From Cercis canadensis (taxonomy: Eukaryota > Streptophyta > Magnoliopsida > Fabales > Fabaceae), in assembly GCA_003255065.1 (NCBI GenBank), contig QAOA01008374.1, positions 1-64,000 on the forward strand: a stretch of DNA of 64,000 nucleotides. Reading direction: 5' to 3'. This document shows positions 1 through 13,214 of the stretch, in pieces; the first letter of the stretch is position 1; every line of letters begins with the position of its first letter. The notes beneath the pieces were generated by a model, which worked only from the letters and a program-made list of their open reading frames with translations, was not told the origin of the DNA and did no database searches. A program made the position numbers and the translations under genes.

Positions 1-2470
1 TGTTATTAGTTGATGACTATAGTAGGTTTTGTTGGTTATATCTACTACAATCTAAGAGTGAAACTCTCACTATGTTTCAACGTTTTCAAGCTATGGTTGA
101 GAGACAGTTTGAGTGTAAAATTCAGTGCATTCAATCTGATTTTGGTGGGGAGTTTGAAGCCTTTGATAAATTGGTAAATCAACTAGGCATACACCATCAG
201 TTTTCCTGTCCTTACACTCCAGAACAGAATGGTAGGGTGGAAAGGAAAAATCGCCAGGTGGTTGAGGTTGGATTATCTCTTCTTCTCACTGCAGGCATGC
301 CTACAAAGTACTGGAATTTTGCTTTTCAGACAGCTGTTTATCTGATAAATAGGTTACCTACTTCTGCTCTTCAGTTTAATACTCCTTATAAACTGCTATA
401 TCAAAAAGATTCAGATATTTCTCAGCTTAGAACCTTTGGTTGTCTGTGTTTTCCATGTCTTAGACCTTACAGGGCTCATAAATTGGAAAATAGGTCTAGT
501 GTGTGTTGCTTTCTTGGCTATAGTAACAGGCATAAAGGCTTCCTCTGTCTGGACATGGTCTCCAAACGTGTCTATGTCTCAAGACATGTGGTTTTTGCAG
601 AAGATACTTTTCCTTTTCAAGCTCAACCAAGGTCTCTTCCTTCACATTCTCCTGAAGATACCATTCTGCCTCTTTTTCTTCCAGTTCAAACCCCTCCATT
701 AATATCTCCTTCGCCTTTACCATCTGCTGTTTCTCCTGACCTATCACCTGTTAGTTCTCTTAGTCCTTTGTCTTCTACATCAGGTCACTCTCCCATGCCA
801 GTATTACCTGCGGTCAATTCTTCCTTACCATCTGTCCCTCCTGCTTCTACTCGCATGGTTACTCGCAGTCAACATGGTATTTTTAAGCCAAAGGTGTTTA
901 CAGCTGCTACTCCCTCTCCTTTGACTGAACCATCTACTTATAAACAGGCTATGCGATTTCCCTGTTGGCAGGAGGCTATGACAGCTGAGTTTGCAGCCTT
1001 GCAACAGAATCACACATGGATCTTAGTGCCTTGTCCTTCACAGAAGAATGTGGTTGGCTGCCGCTGGGTGTATAAACTCAAATATAAACCAGATGGGTCC
1101 ATTGAAAGGTATAAGGCCAGATTAGTGGCTCAAGGGTTCACTCAAACTCATGGTTTGGACTATTTTGACACGTTTAGTCCTGTTGTTAAACCTGCTACTA
1201 TTCGAGTGGTTCTCACCATTGCTTTGGCTCATAATTGGTCAGTCCAACAGCTTGATGTTAACAATGCTTTTCTTAATGGGGATTTGGCAGAAGAAGTCTA
1301 CATGCGACAGCCTCCAGGCTTTGAAGATCCTCATTTACCTCATCATGTGTGTAAGTTACAAAAGGCTCTTTATGGCTTAAAACAAGCCCCTCGTGCTTGG
1401 TTTACCAAACTCAGAACTACCTTGCTGACTTGGGGATTTGTTTGCACAGTCTCGGATAATTCTCTGTTTGTCTTTACTTCTGCACAAACCATTCTGTTTC
1501 TGCTGGTATATGTTGATGACATTATCTTAACTGGTAATGACAAACGGGTTATTCAGTCTCTCATCACTTCATTAAATGCTCAGTTCTCTCTTAAGGATCT
1601 TGGCTCTTTGCATTATTTTCTAGGCATAGAAACTACTTGGCTTCCGCATGCCCTTCATCTGTCTCAGACAAAGTATGTCACTGATTTATTGCAAAGGGCT
1701 GGTCTTACTGACTCCAAACCAGTTCCCACACCTATGGTAAGCTCTCACATCTTGTCTCTTACTGATGGGGTGCCTCTGCCTAATCCTACTCTTTATCGTA
1801 GTCTTGTTGGTGCCTTACAGTATTGCACCATTACAAGGCCTGACATTGCTTACACAGTTAATAGGTTGTGTCAGTTTTTTAGTTGTCCTACTGATGAGCA
1901 CCTTAAGGCAGTCAAACGTGTGCTTAGGTACCTCAAAGGCACTCTTCACTTTGGTCTCACCTTCACTCAAGCTACCTCTCTTCCTTTGGTGGCTTATTCT
2001 GATTCTGACTGGGCTGGCTGTCCTGATGACAGGCGCAGCACCAGTGGTCATGCTGTCTTCTTTGGGAACAGTCTTGTGTCTTGGTGTTCAGGGAAACAAA
2101 ATGTGGTTTCCAGGTCTAGTACTGAGGCTGAGTACAGGGCATTGGCCAATGCTACCTCTGAGATCCAGTGGTTACAGTCCCTTCTCCGAGAGCTGCATTT
2201 TCCTCTTCCTCAGGTGCCTTTACTGCTCTGTGATAACATCAGTGCAACTTTTCTTGCTGCCAATCCAGTGCTGCATGCTCGCACAAAGCATATTGAAATT
2301 GACTATCATTTTATTCGAGAGAAGGTGCAAGATAGGTCTCTTAAGCTTTGTCACATTCCCTCTCTTGATCAAGCTACTGACATGCTTACCAAACCATTGT
2401 CTACTGCCTCTTTCTTGCTCAACAGGTCCAAATTAACAGTTCTTCCTCGCCCTGTTAATTTGAGGGGGGA
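1..2470 (+). mobile_element. Ty1/Copia retrotransposon, element A (5' part outside window)
   Basis: The visible part of a Copia element enters from the left edge inside the integrase core. It runs through reverse transcriptase (YVDDI motif near 1508-1522) and RNase H (about 2000-2400, ending in TKHIEIDYHFI-type sequence). Coding order IN-RT-RNaseH and the RE1-like protein sequence place it in Ty1/Copia, probably the Ale/Retrofit group; the lineage is inference. The visible coding part looks open. A purine tract (2462-2470) precedes the LTR at 2471, and the reading frame ends a little inside that LTR at 2513. It lies in the same orientation as element B and shares the LTR at 2471-2821 with it. 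Confidence 0.93.
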
Positions 2471-2821
2471 TGTTAAGCAGACATGCCACGTGGACTTAGT
2501 GGACACAGGCTAGCTTAGCTAGTGACTATTAGTTAGATAGTTAGTTAGGTTAGCTGGTATTGTTAAGCAAGTTAGTTATGCCACGTCAGCTTTATTAGTG
2601 CTAGAATGTAATTATGCACACACTAGTAAGACAATATTTTCCTTACTAGATGTACTTGATTTATTTAATCAGAGAAAATATTATTCTGACTTTCCTTCCT
2701 TCTTTATTCTCTCTCTCTCTCTTCTCATCTTCTCTTCTTGGTTTTTGGTTTGATCTGACACACGTTTTGCTTCATTGCTTCTGTGAGTTCTTCATTCTGG
2801 AAACTATACACACAACTTTCA
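2471..2821 (+). repeat. Copia LTR shared by elements A and B (351 bp)
   Basis: It starts TGTTAAGCAG just after the purine tract of element A and ends ACTTTCA. It is followed at once by a primer-binding site, TGGTATCAGAGC (2822-2833), complementary to initiator-Met tRNA. It is therefore both the 3' LTR of A and the 5' LTR of B. It matches the LTR at 7226-7576 closely at both ends but differs over a central block. Confidence 0.93.
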
Positions 2822-5800
2822 TGGTATCAGAGCAAGAATCAATGGCAGATCACACTTCAACTTCAGTGACTCCATTGAGGGAAACAACGAATCTACCAAC
2901 CTTTGGACAATCGCTCACCATCAAGCTTGATCGAGGTAATTTCTTGATCTGGCGAAATCAATTACTTAATATTGAAATTGCTAATGGATACGAAGATATT
3001 CTTGATGGAACAACTCCGTGTCCAAAACGTCTTCTTGAAAATCAAACACCAAACCCAGAGTATGTGCTCTGGCAAAGGCAAAATCGCCTTGTATTGAGTT
3101 GGATATATGCCTCTCTTACTGAATCAGTCATGACTCAGATCATGGCCTATGACACTGCAAGTGCAATTTGGGCTTCTCTTGCTGAGAGCTTTGCTTCCAC
3201 ATCTCGTGCTAGAGTTATGGAATTGAAACTCCAACTTCAAACCACACGCAAGGGAGGTCTAGGATTGTGGGATTATTTCCTTAAAATTAGGAATATTTGT
3301 GATAATCTATGAGCTATTGGTGAAATTGTTAGTCAGGATGACCAAATCATGGCCATATTGGCTGGATTGGGATCTGAATACAATGCTATGGTAGCACATG
3401 CAAGTTTCGAGTGTTTGACAGTTGAGGCACTGCAGAGTCACTTGCAAACTTTTGAGAAACGTCTTGAAAGACAAAGCTCAGTGGATGAGCAGGTTCTAAT
3501 TCAAGCACATGCAACAACTTTTAATCACCAGAAAGGTAAGAAAAAGTTTTACCAGAATCAACATTATCAGAATCAGAATTCTCAGGGTTCTCAGTCAAAT
3601 TTTGGCAATCATGCTTCAAACTTCAGTTCTGGGCATTCTCGTCCATTCTCTGGTCAAGGCAATCAGTTTAGCAAGAACAAGTTTGGTCAAGGCAATAATT
3701 CTACTGGAAAGCCCCAATGTCAAATTTGTCTTAAGATTGGTCATGTGGCTACAGATTGTTGGCATAGGTTTGATAATGGGTTTCAACCAAGAATGGCTCA
3801 ACATAGCTCACCACAGGGTCAGAATGCACAAGCTATGGTCGCTGGGCCTGGACTTCTTGGTGATACTCCATGGTTTCTAGATACAGGTGCTACTCACCAT
3901 GTCACATCAGATTTGAGCAATATGTCTCTGCATAATCCATTCACTGGGAATGACAAGGTCATTGTTGGCAATGGTAAGGGTCTTCCTGTTTTACATACTG
4001 GTTTTGCTTCCATTTCAACCTCTAACAGGCCTCTTATTCTCAATAATATCCTTCATGTGCCCAAGATCACTGCTAATCTAGTTAGTGTGCAGAAACTTTG
4101 TCAAGATAATCATGCTTATGTTGAGTTTTATCCTTCTTGTTTTCTTGTGAAGGACCAGAAAACACAAGAGACTCTTCTTCAAGGAAAGCTTGATCGAGGT
4201 CTATATCGAGTAATGTCTACACTGGCCTCTAGTCATACTAATGTTGCTACTGCTTTTCAAGTCTTTAGTTCTCATTCACAAACTGATCAATCAAGTTTAC
4301 AGCTTTGGCATAATCGCCTTGGTCATCCCTCTATTGAGGTTGTAAATAGAGTTTTGTTGCAATCTCATTTACCTACCTATAGTTTCAATAAAAGACCTAT
4401 TTGTAGTTCCTGTCAGCTGGCCAAGAGCCATAAACTTCCCTTTGTACGTTCTACTTCCAAGGCAATCAAACCATTTGCTTTAATACATGCTGATTTATGG
4501 GGTTCTCCTTCATGCATTTCTGTTAATGGTGCCTGTTATTTCTTGTTGTTAGTTGATGACTATAGTAGGTTTTGTTGGTTATATCTACTGCAATCTAAGA
4601 GTGAAACTCTCACTATGTTTCAACGCTTTCAAGCTATGGTTGAGAGACAATTTGAGTGTAAAATTCAGTGCATTCAATCTGATTTTGGTGGGGAGTTTGA
4701 AGCCTTTGATAAATTGGTAAGTCAACTAGGCATACAACATCAGTTTTCCTGTCCTTACACTCCGGAACAGAATGGTAGGGTGGAAAGGAAAAATCGACAG
4801 GTGGTTGAGGTTGGGTTATCTCTTCTTCTCACTGCAGGCATGCCTACAAAGTACTGGAATTTTGCTTTTCAGACAGCTGTTTATCTGATAAATAGGTTAC
4901 CTACTTCTGCTCTTCAGTTTAACACTCCTTATAAACTGCTATATCGAAAAGATGCAGATATCTCTCAGCTTAGAACTTTTGGTTGTCTGTGTTTTCCATG
5001 CCTTAGACCTTACAGGGCTCATAAATTGGAAAATAGGTCTAGTGTGTGTTGCTTCCTTGGCTATAGTAACAAGCATAAAGGCTTCCTCTGTCTGGACATG
5101 GCCTCAAAACGTGTCTATGTCTCAAGACATGTGGTTTTTGCAGAAGATACTTTTCCTTTTCAAGCTCAACCAGGGTCTCTTGCTTCACATTCTCCTAAGG
5201 ATACCATTCTGCCTCTTTTCCTTCCAGTTCAAACCCTTCCATTAATATCTCCTTCACCTTTACCTTCTGTTGTTTCTCCTGACTTATCACCTGTTAGCTC
5301 TCTTAGTCCTTTGTCTTCTGCATCAGGTCACTCTCCCATGCCCGTCTTACCTGAGGTCAATTCTTCCTTACCATCTGTCCCTACTGCTCCTACTCGCATG
5401 GTTACTCGCAGTCAACATGGTATTTTTAAGCCAAAAGTGTTTACAGCTGCTACTCCCTCTCCTTTGACTGAACCATCTACTTATAAACAGGCTGTGTGAT
5501 TTCCCTGTTGGCAGGAGGCTATGACAGCTGAGTTTGCAGCCTTGCAACAGAATAACACATGGATCTTAGTGCTTTGTCCTTCACAGAAGAATGTGGTTGG
5601 CTGCCGCTGGGTGTATAAACTCAAATATAAACCAGATGGGTCCATTGAAAGGTATAAGGCCAGATTAGTGGCTCAAGGGTTCACTCAAACTCATGGTTTG
5701 GACTATTTTGACACGTTTAGTCCTGTTGTTAAACCTGCTACTATTCGAGTGGTTCTCACCATTGCTTTGGCTCATAATTGGTCAGTCCAACAGCTTGATG

Positions 5801-7225
5801 TTAACAATGCTTTTCTTAATGGGGATTTGGCAGAAGAAGTCTACATGCGACAGCCTCCAGGCTTTGAAGATCCTCATTTACCTCATCATGTGTGTAAGTT
5901 ACAAAAGGCTCTTTATGGCTTAAAACAAGCCCCTCGTGCTTGGTTTACCAAACTCAGAACTACCTTGCTGACTTGGGGATTTGTTTGCACAGTCTCGGAT
6001 AATTCTCTGTTTGTCTTTACTTCTGCACAAACCATTCTGTTTCTGCTGGTATATGTTGATGACATTATCTTAACTGGTAATGACAAACGAGTTATTCAGT
6101 CTCTCATCACTTCATTAAATGCTCAGTTCTCTCTTAAGGATCTTGGCTCTTTGCATTATTTTCTAGGCATAGAGACTACTTGGCTTCCGCATGCACTTCA
6201 TCTATCTCAGACAAAGTATGTCACTGATTTATTGCAAAGGGCTGGTCTTATTTTCTGCTGGTATATGTTGATGACATTATCTTAACTGGTAATGACAGAC
6301 GGGTTATTCAGTCTCTCATCACTTCATTAAATGCTCAGTTCTCTCTTAAGGATCTTGGCTCTTTGCATTATTTTCTAGGCATAGAAACTACTTGGCTTCC
6401 GCATGCCCTTCATCTGTCTCAGACAAAGTATGTCACTGATTTATTGCAAAGGGCTGGTCTTACTGACTCCAAACCAGTTCCCACACCTATGGTAAGCTCT
6501 CACATCTTGTCTCTTACTGATGGGGTGCCTCTGCCTAATCCTACTCTTTATCGTAGTCTTGTTGGTGCCTTACAGTATTGCACCATTACAAGGCCTGACA
6601 TTGCTTACACAGTTCATAGGTTGTGTCAGTTTTTTAGTTGTCCTACTGATGAGCACCTTAAGGCAGTCAAGCGTGTGCTTAGATACCTCAAAGGCACTCT
6701 TCACTTTGGTCTCACCTTCACTCGAGCTCCCTCTCTTCCCTTGGTGGCTTATTCTGATTCTGACTGGGCTGGCTGTCCTGATGACAGGCGCAGCACCAGT
6801 GGTCATGCTGTCTTCTTTGGGAACAATCTTGTATCTTGGTGTTCAGGGAAACAAAAGGTGGTTTCCAGGTCTAGTACTGAGGCTGAGTACAGGGCATTGG
6901 CTAATGCTACCTCTGAGATTCTGTGGTTACAGTCTCTTCTCCGCGAGCTGCGTTTTCCTCTTCCTCAGGTGCCTTTACTGCTCTGTGATAACATCAGTGC
7001 CACCTTTCTTGCTGCCAATCCAGTGCTGCATGCTCGCACCAAGCATATAGAAATTGATTATCATTTTATTCGAGAGAAGGTGCAAGATAGGTCTCTTAAG
7101 CTTTGTCACATTCCCTCTCTTGATCAGGCTGCTGACATGCTTACCAAACCCTTGTCTACTGCCTCTTTCTTGCTCAACAGGTCCAAATTAACAGTTCTTC
7201 CTCGCCCTGTTAATTTGAGGGGGGA

Positions 7226-7576
7226 TGTTAAGCAGATATGCCACGTGGACTTAGTGGACACAGGCTAGCTTAGCTGGTGACTATTAGTTAGATAGTTAGT
7301 TAGGTTAGCTGGTATTGTTAAGCAAGTTAGTTATGCCACGTCAGCCTTATTAGTGCTGAAATGTAATTATTGTGTGTAATCATTCTGTTATAAAAGGAAT
7401 GATGCTGTACTTGATGAATTCAATCAGAGAAAATATTATTCTGACTTTCCTTTCTTCTCTATTCTCTCTCTCTCTCTTCTCATCTTCTCTTCTTGGTTTC
7501 TGGTTTGATCTGATACACGTTTTGCTTCATTGCTTCTGTGAGTTCTTCATTCTGGAAACTATACACACAACTTTCA
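7226..7576 (+). repeat. 3' LTR of Copia element B (351 bp)
   Basis: It runs from TGTTAAGCAG to ACTTTCA and is followed by GTATA, which would be the 3' copy of a 5-bp target duplication. The matching 5' copy should lie left of element A, outside the window. It contains TATAAAA near 7390. Confidence 0.93.
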
Positions 7577-7654
7577 GTATAGAGCAAGGTTTCTATATTT
7601 ACTGTTTTGGTTGTTTAATTGAAAAATAAATCTGAATTTTTTTTTTTTTTGGCA

Positions 7655-8875
7655 GCCTCTCTGTGTGAGTTGAGATCATTTGACACTACTGACTTGATAT
7701 TGAAAGGACAGCAAGCAAGGGGTGAATGTCTGCAAAAGTAGAAGGTTCCGAGAAATTCAACTTTTCATAATGATAAAAATGGAAAAGATCCTAGAATGGG
7801 GTCTAAATCTCTGTCGTTTAATAGTGTGCTCAGATAACACAAATGCTACTGGTTCTAAGGTTCGCTCAAGAAAGGATTCTCACCCTGATGCCTTGAAGAA
7901 ATTTAGCCATGCAAAATAATTGAAGACGGCTAAAGGGAATGATACCTCCGAGTTATGTGATCCTGCAATATGCTTACCAACTTTTGATTCTGGTGTTACT
8001 GCAGTAGAAGTTGAAAAATAAACCATGTCTTGGAAACAACCTGTCATTTCAGTACCTAACTCTCATAAATTTGATGCTGTTCAAAGTTGTGGAAAATTGG
8101 AATATAGCTTAAAACCAACCAGCTGTATACGCATGAAGACTTGAATTGTCCAAATGAAGAGGAAATAAATGAGACCTGGCAAGCTGAGTGCCCACCAGAA
8201 GCTACCACTGATATGAGAACAGATAAATTATACAGTGATTTCGCTTCCAATGAAATGCCCAAACTGAGAAAGTTGCCCCAGTTTGATATGGCAATTACTT
8301 CTGCAACTAATGCCATTCTAGAGGATCGTTACATATGGCTGTATATCCCTTTTACTTTCTTTTGAGTCTAACTATTCAGTTGGTTTTACTTAAAGGCTCT
8401 GCTATTTTGAAATTAATTATGTAGGCTCTGCCATTTTGAGATTATGTTTGATGATTCATGTAGAGGCAAATTTCAGATACACAGCAGTGAAGGACTTGCA
8501 AGTTATTATGATGGGATTCAATCACACCTATCAACTAAGGCATCACCTAAAGTTCTTGAAGTGGTGGATAGGTTTCCTGAGATTCTTTTGTTAGAGGAAC
8601 TACCTCGCTTGAGTACTTGGCCATCTCAATTTGTGGGTAGGCCTGTTACAAAAGACAATATTGCTCTCTACTTCTTTGCAAAAGATCTTCATAGGTTTGT
8701 TCATGCCCTTCCTTTTGTAAATATTATTCTCATTTTTATGTTGTCTACTTATACAGATGCGCTTTTCCACAACCATAAAACATCCTATACAAGACTGTTG
8801 AATTACATGAAAGAGAATGATTTGGCTCTGGAAGGAAATTTTGATGGGGTTGAACTACTAATTTTTTTTCATCCA
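7655..8875 (+). pseudogene. Remnant of an AIPP2/PAIPP2-like chromatin protein gene
   Basis: Translation of 8257-8335, then 8467-8694 and 8757-8872, gives a segment typical of the C-terminal region of plant AIPP2-like proteins. Visible motifs are LEDRYIW, GLASYYDGIQSHLSTKASPKVLEVV, LPRLSTWPSQF, DNIALYFFAKDL and ENDLALEGNFDGVELLIF. A short intron with GT-AG ends (8695-8756) lies between the last two coding pieces. Known family members act with BAH/PHD readers in transcript processing and silencing. The more upstream part (7655-8140) looks like linker coding sequence but has several in-frame stops. The N-terminal part is missing, and the next sequence to the left is the Copia LTR. The usual ending after the VELLIF motif is also missing. 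I call it a degraded, truncated gene. The family is moderately sure; which paralogue is unknown. Confidence 0.7.
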
Positions 8876-8899
8876 ATGTTCTGCTTGAGAACTCAGTGA

Positions 8900-10440
8900 T
8901 GGTTCAACTGTGAGAAATTTATGATGCTATGTGTTGATAATTTTTTTAAAAAAATTTCTCTTTTTCTTTATCAATTTTGTTCTCCCTGGCTTTTTGGGGA
9001 TCTATATGATTCTTTCTACTAAGAACTTTGAGAACCTTTTGATTCTAAACTGATATTTGATTTTTTTGCTCCTATTTCAATTGTCTTACTGTGACAAATC
9101 ATATATTGGTAGATTCATAAATGTAATCCAATTCTGAAAATTTGGAATACTTCTTTAGACTTCTTCCCTCTTTGACACTCCACAGAAAGCAGAACACAAA
9201 TTGATTTCTAACAGAGTAATTGATTTCCTCAGAAAAAGCGAATCAATCAATGCTCTCCTGCTATGCAGTAATTGATTGATTCTCTTTTTCTCTTCCCTTC
9301 AAAGAGAAACATTGTTGCTCCTTAGGTGGCATTGAATAAGTTGTGCTCTATTATGTGTATTAATAATCTCAATTAAAGGTAAAAACTTTGAACGGGTATA
9401 TTTAAATTTCCATGCCTGTTAATTATTCTAAGCTTAGAAAACTTTACTAATACTTTCTCATTAGTTTTCTTTAACTTCACCAGTGTGTTCTAATTTAAAG
9501 TTATACCAAATTGGTTATATTCATTCATGAGCAATACCTATGCCATCAGAGTTGTTTAGAAAAATTTAACTTCACCAATCTAACTTACACATTCTATGAT
9601 AATTATACTGAGGTTTTTTTCACAAAAGATAAGAAAGAAATAAATTAAAGAAAATGAATTAAAAGCTGCCCTTGTATTTAGTATATATTCTGTTTATTAT
9701 TTTAGTTAACTTAATATTGTAAACCAAGCAACAGCAGAAGGAAATGATGCAATGATATGATGTTTTCTATATGAGATCAGACATTGAAGCTTCTCCACCA
9801 TGTGATGTCTCATCTATATAGGTATGTATCTAACACATGTTTTTTTTTTTTTTTTGTGGTTGTTTTACTGAATAAATCTAATTATAGCAGTATCACTATC
9901 TGTTTGTTTATGCCATATTTTTTGTTTTCCTGCTTCTATATGTTTTTTGGGTGATTATCAAGTAGTATTTACATCTTGCTAGGTGATATATGTTTTTTGG
10001 TGTTTTCTTCCATTTCACATACTCTCTTGGAAGATTAATTTTTTATTGAATCATATCAAGTCTAAGGATGCCACCTCCCGAGGCACCACGAATAGGTTAC
10101 TTATTTGGAATAGGAGTTTATTTTGCTGAAGGACTCATTAGCAATTGCCATTAAGACTTTCAAAATTAATTTGGACTAATCTCTATTGTTAGCATAACTA
10201 TGAAGAGTGAATAATGTTGCTCCACAATAAGAATGATTATTTTCACTGCATTATTGTCATTTAGTATTGTATAAAGTTCTAATTGCAATATGTAAACATG
10301 AGTTTTAGTATACGAGTGTTCTTCACCCTGAACAATTATATGCAACAGTTGCAAGTGAGTATTGGTTTTGGGGCATTCTTCTAAGGAAGGTAGTAGTAAA
10401 TTGTGTCCCTAAGATAATGTTTGATTGCGCTTAAGAGAAT
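8900..10440. other. Intergenic, nothing recognised
   Basis: AT-rich sequence with a T run at about 9841-9857. No coding region, long inverted repeat or known element end was recognised. It may hold decayed introns or 3' sequence of the AIPP2-like remnant. Confidence 0.5.
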
Positions 10441-11489
10441 TACTCATCCTTCTCTTCCATTATATCTTGAGGTGGTTGCATTACTATTGGTAAATATGAC
10501 AAAGATGGTGTCGCAACGTCCCTTTCGGAAGGGGACCTCAACGACATGAGGTGGCGAAAAATATAAATTGTATAAATAGTGTAAGTTTTGAGAAAGCATT
10601 TTAATTGGGAAAAAAATAATTGAATAAAATTGATGGAATCGCCACCAATCAATTTAAGGCATGATTGGACACCTATAGAAAAGTTTAGTCTACGTTATCA
10701 AAGTTGGGTAAGGGAGTTGGTTATGCATAAGGAAGATGTTAGCACCCTACGACTCCCGTTCTAGCGAACAGTTACTAATTTAATTTTATGTCATCTAAAA
10801 TTGTTAAATAAAATTGATCCTTAAATTATATTTAAAAATTAATGTGTTATTAGGTCTCGACAATACTTTTGACAAAACTTAAAAAAATGCCTCAAGACTA
10901 TTGGGTAAAGACAATGATTGTTATTACAATCCTTCCCAATCTAATTTGTCATAGGCAATTTTAACATTTTATTATTCAAGTTATAATTAGAAAATGCACG
11001 AAAAACAAATTATTATGCGTGTTAGAAAAATTGAGAGATTTGGGGCTTATGGCAGAAGATTTTTTATTTGAGGTCTTTTTTTAGGTCCATCAATACATCT
11101 AAAAAGACTAAAATGACACTCCTCATCTCCGAATATTAAAATGTCACCATCATTATGGCTAATTTTGATTATTCTCTCGCCGATAATCTTATTCTAGCAT
11201 AAATAAAAATAATGTTAAAATGTGATATAGCAAATAAATGACAAAGATACAATAATAAAATAAATAAAGTGATATTGGAAATTTCATTAGTCACACCAGT
11301 ACCTCTGGCGTAACCAAAAAATTTATCTTTCATCTCAGGAAAATTAGAAAAAATTGTTAATGCAATTATCCCCTAACTCAATCCGTCATTGTCGAGCTAA
11401 AATTATTTCATTCACAAGGTAAAATGAAAAAGTCACGACAACAAAGCACATAGGGTAATAAAAAAAATAATTTAAAGCATGCTGATATG

Positions 11490-11538
<49 letters not shown>

Positions 11539-12493
11539 TTGAACTTAATCACTAAACAACAATTAATCTACACATTATTAATGTGCTTTCATCAAAGGAA
11601 GCCAAAAGACTAGTATCAATACTAGGCCTAATTTAAATAACACTAAAACAAAAAGCTAAGAAGGTTTTTTTAAAAAAAAAAGTTGGGCTACGTGGGCCTG
11701 GTTCAGCAATGACAAAGGATAATGAAAAATAAAATAAAAATAAAAATAATTAAAAAAATAAGAAAAAAGATGCAACATGGCCGACACAATAAGTAAAAAC
11801 AATAAATAAATAAGAAAATTAATGCATTGAAATGTCAAACACGCAAATAGAAAAGGGAAAAAGAAAGAAACAAGAATAGAGAAGGAGGAGCAGCAATGCA
11901 AGAGAGACAAGAGGCAGAGGGTGAAGAAAAATACAAAAATCTCATGGACTCAGCTTTATTTCTCAACAATCGGTGACAAAGGTAAGAAATTGTACTCTCT
12001 ATTTCTCTACATTTCTTTATCTCTCTCTAAAATTATATTTCTCTCTCTCTAAAAAATTAGGAATTTGGGGCAGGACTTGATTTTTGGTTGGCAAAGCTTT
12101 GATTCTTCTCTACGGTGGTGTCTCTGTTTGGTGATGTTTGTAGTGTGTGTGTGTTGTGTATTGAGAGACAAAATATGAGAAAATAAAGTGGAAGAATGGG
12201 TGTGTTCTAGCAGGAATAATGAAGATGAACTATTAGAAAATACTTAATGTTTGGGGTTCCTTCCCCTTTTTCTTCAATGATTTTCTTTGTTTTTCTAGAA
12301 TTTCACCTCTATTTTTCATATTTCTCACAAGTGTGTATGGAGAAAAATATGTGTTCTCTCCGTGTATCCTCTTGCATTCTACATGGAGCTTTTTATAGCC
12401 AAAGGTCGAGGTTAGTTGCTAAACTATCCTTCTCCCATTTGCAGGTTGTGCAGCCATACGAGGCAATGGTGGCCAGTCAACAAAATTGTGGTG
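10441..12493. repeat. Degraded LTR-like repeat of a probable Ty3/Gypsy-type element
   Basis: The phrases around 10500-10770 (GAATCGCCACCAATC, GGTAAGGGAGTTGG, TTAGCACCCTACGAC) resemble text that recurs in long LTRs of plant Ty3/Gypsy elements. A promoter-like TTTTTATAGCC stands near 12390. No coding part is visible. The hAT element starts at 12494, and similar low-complexity sequence resumes after 18445, so this older repeat may have been split by it. The family is a recollection-based inference. Confidence 0.3.
11493..11533. repeat. (AT)n microsatellite
   Basis: About 20 uninterrupted AT units. Confidence 0.95.
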
Positions 12494-13214
12494 TTAGAGG
12501 ATGGCAATGGGGCGGGGATGGGACGGGGCATACACTCCCCGTCCTCATCCCCAAAGGACATCCCCAGACTCATTCCCGACCATGGATTTTTTATCAGTTT
12601 CATCCTCACCCCATTGAATGCCCATCTGCCTTATGTCCCGCTTCATTTACTCATGCAATCATATTTTTCTAAATGTACACAATTTACAAGTTTAATCCAT
12701 CAATCGTGATTTTTAAATGAAATTCAAGTTTAATCAAACAAGTTAATATAAATAATCCTCAAATAACATTATCAAGAATTCAAGATATTTTCAAGCAACA
12801 ACAATAAAATAAATAATATTCAAATAAAATTATAAAAATTATTCTTAAACAATTATAAAAACCTCTAAGAAATCAGAATAAGCACAAAAAGCTCCAAGCA
12901 ATTAGAATAAGCACAATTTATGAAGTTCCAATGCTGGTTGAAGTTGAACCACTCTTCATATTCTACAAAACTAAAAAAAAAACTAACATTAAGTAGAATT
13001 CTTTTTGGCAGCAAACTTATTAGTAATTGTAGGCTTGTAGAAAGACTTAAGCTTACTTCATCATCAACATCAGAATCAGAATCATAAGACTTAAAATATT
13101 TTCTCTTCCTTTCTCCAATTCCAAATTCAGCTAGAACACATAAAAAAAAAAATAGCATACAAAAATAATTAGAATAGATACAAATTTGAATAATGAAATA
13201 AATTGACTAATACA

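Larger units (their letters stand above)
2471..7576 (+). mobile_element. Ty1/Copia retrotransposon, element B, structurally full-length (5.1 kb)
   Basis: The element has two 351-bp LTRs, an initiator-Met primer-binding site (2822-2833) and a 3' purine tract before 7226. Parts in order are: gag beginning near 2842; a CCHC zinc knuckle (3718-3759); aspartic protease with DTGATHH (near 3880); the integrase zinc region and core (about 4300-4800); reverse transcriptase with YVDDI; and RNase H up to about 7130. It is RE1-like, probably Ale/Retrofit. The layout looks whole, but the coding part carries about three breaks, so it is a fossil. The two LTRs differ by roughly 3% outside the central block, which suggests an age of only a few million years at most; that estimate is rough. 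Confidence 0.93.

Noticed and set aside
436-2436. Several open frames in other frames and on the minus strand inside the Copia elements
   Set aside because: They overlap the integrase, reverse transcriptase and RNase H coding sequence and resemble no protein. They are shadows.
12247-12709. Overlapping open frames of 97-141 residues
   Set aside because: They run across the left end of the hAT element and its GC-rich subterminal block and have no family resemblance.
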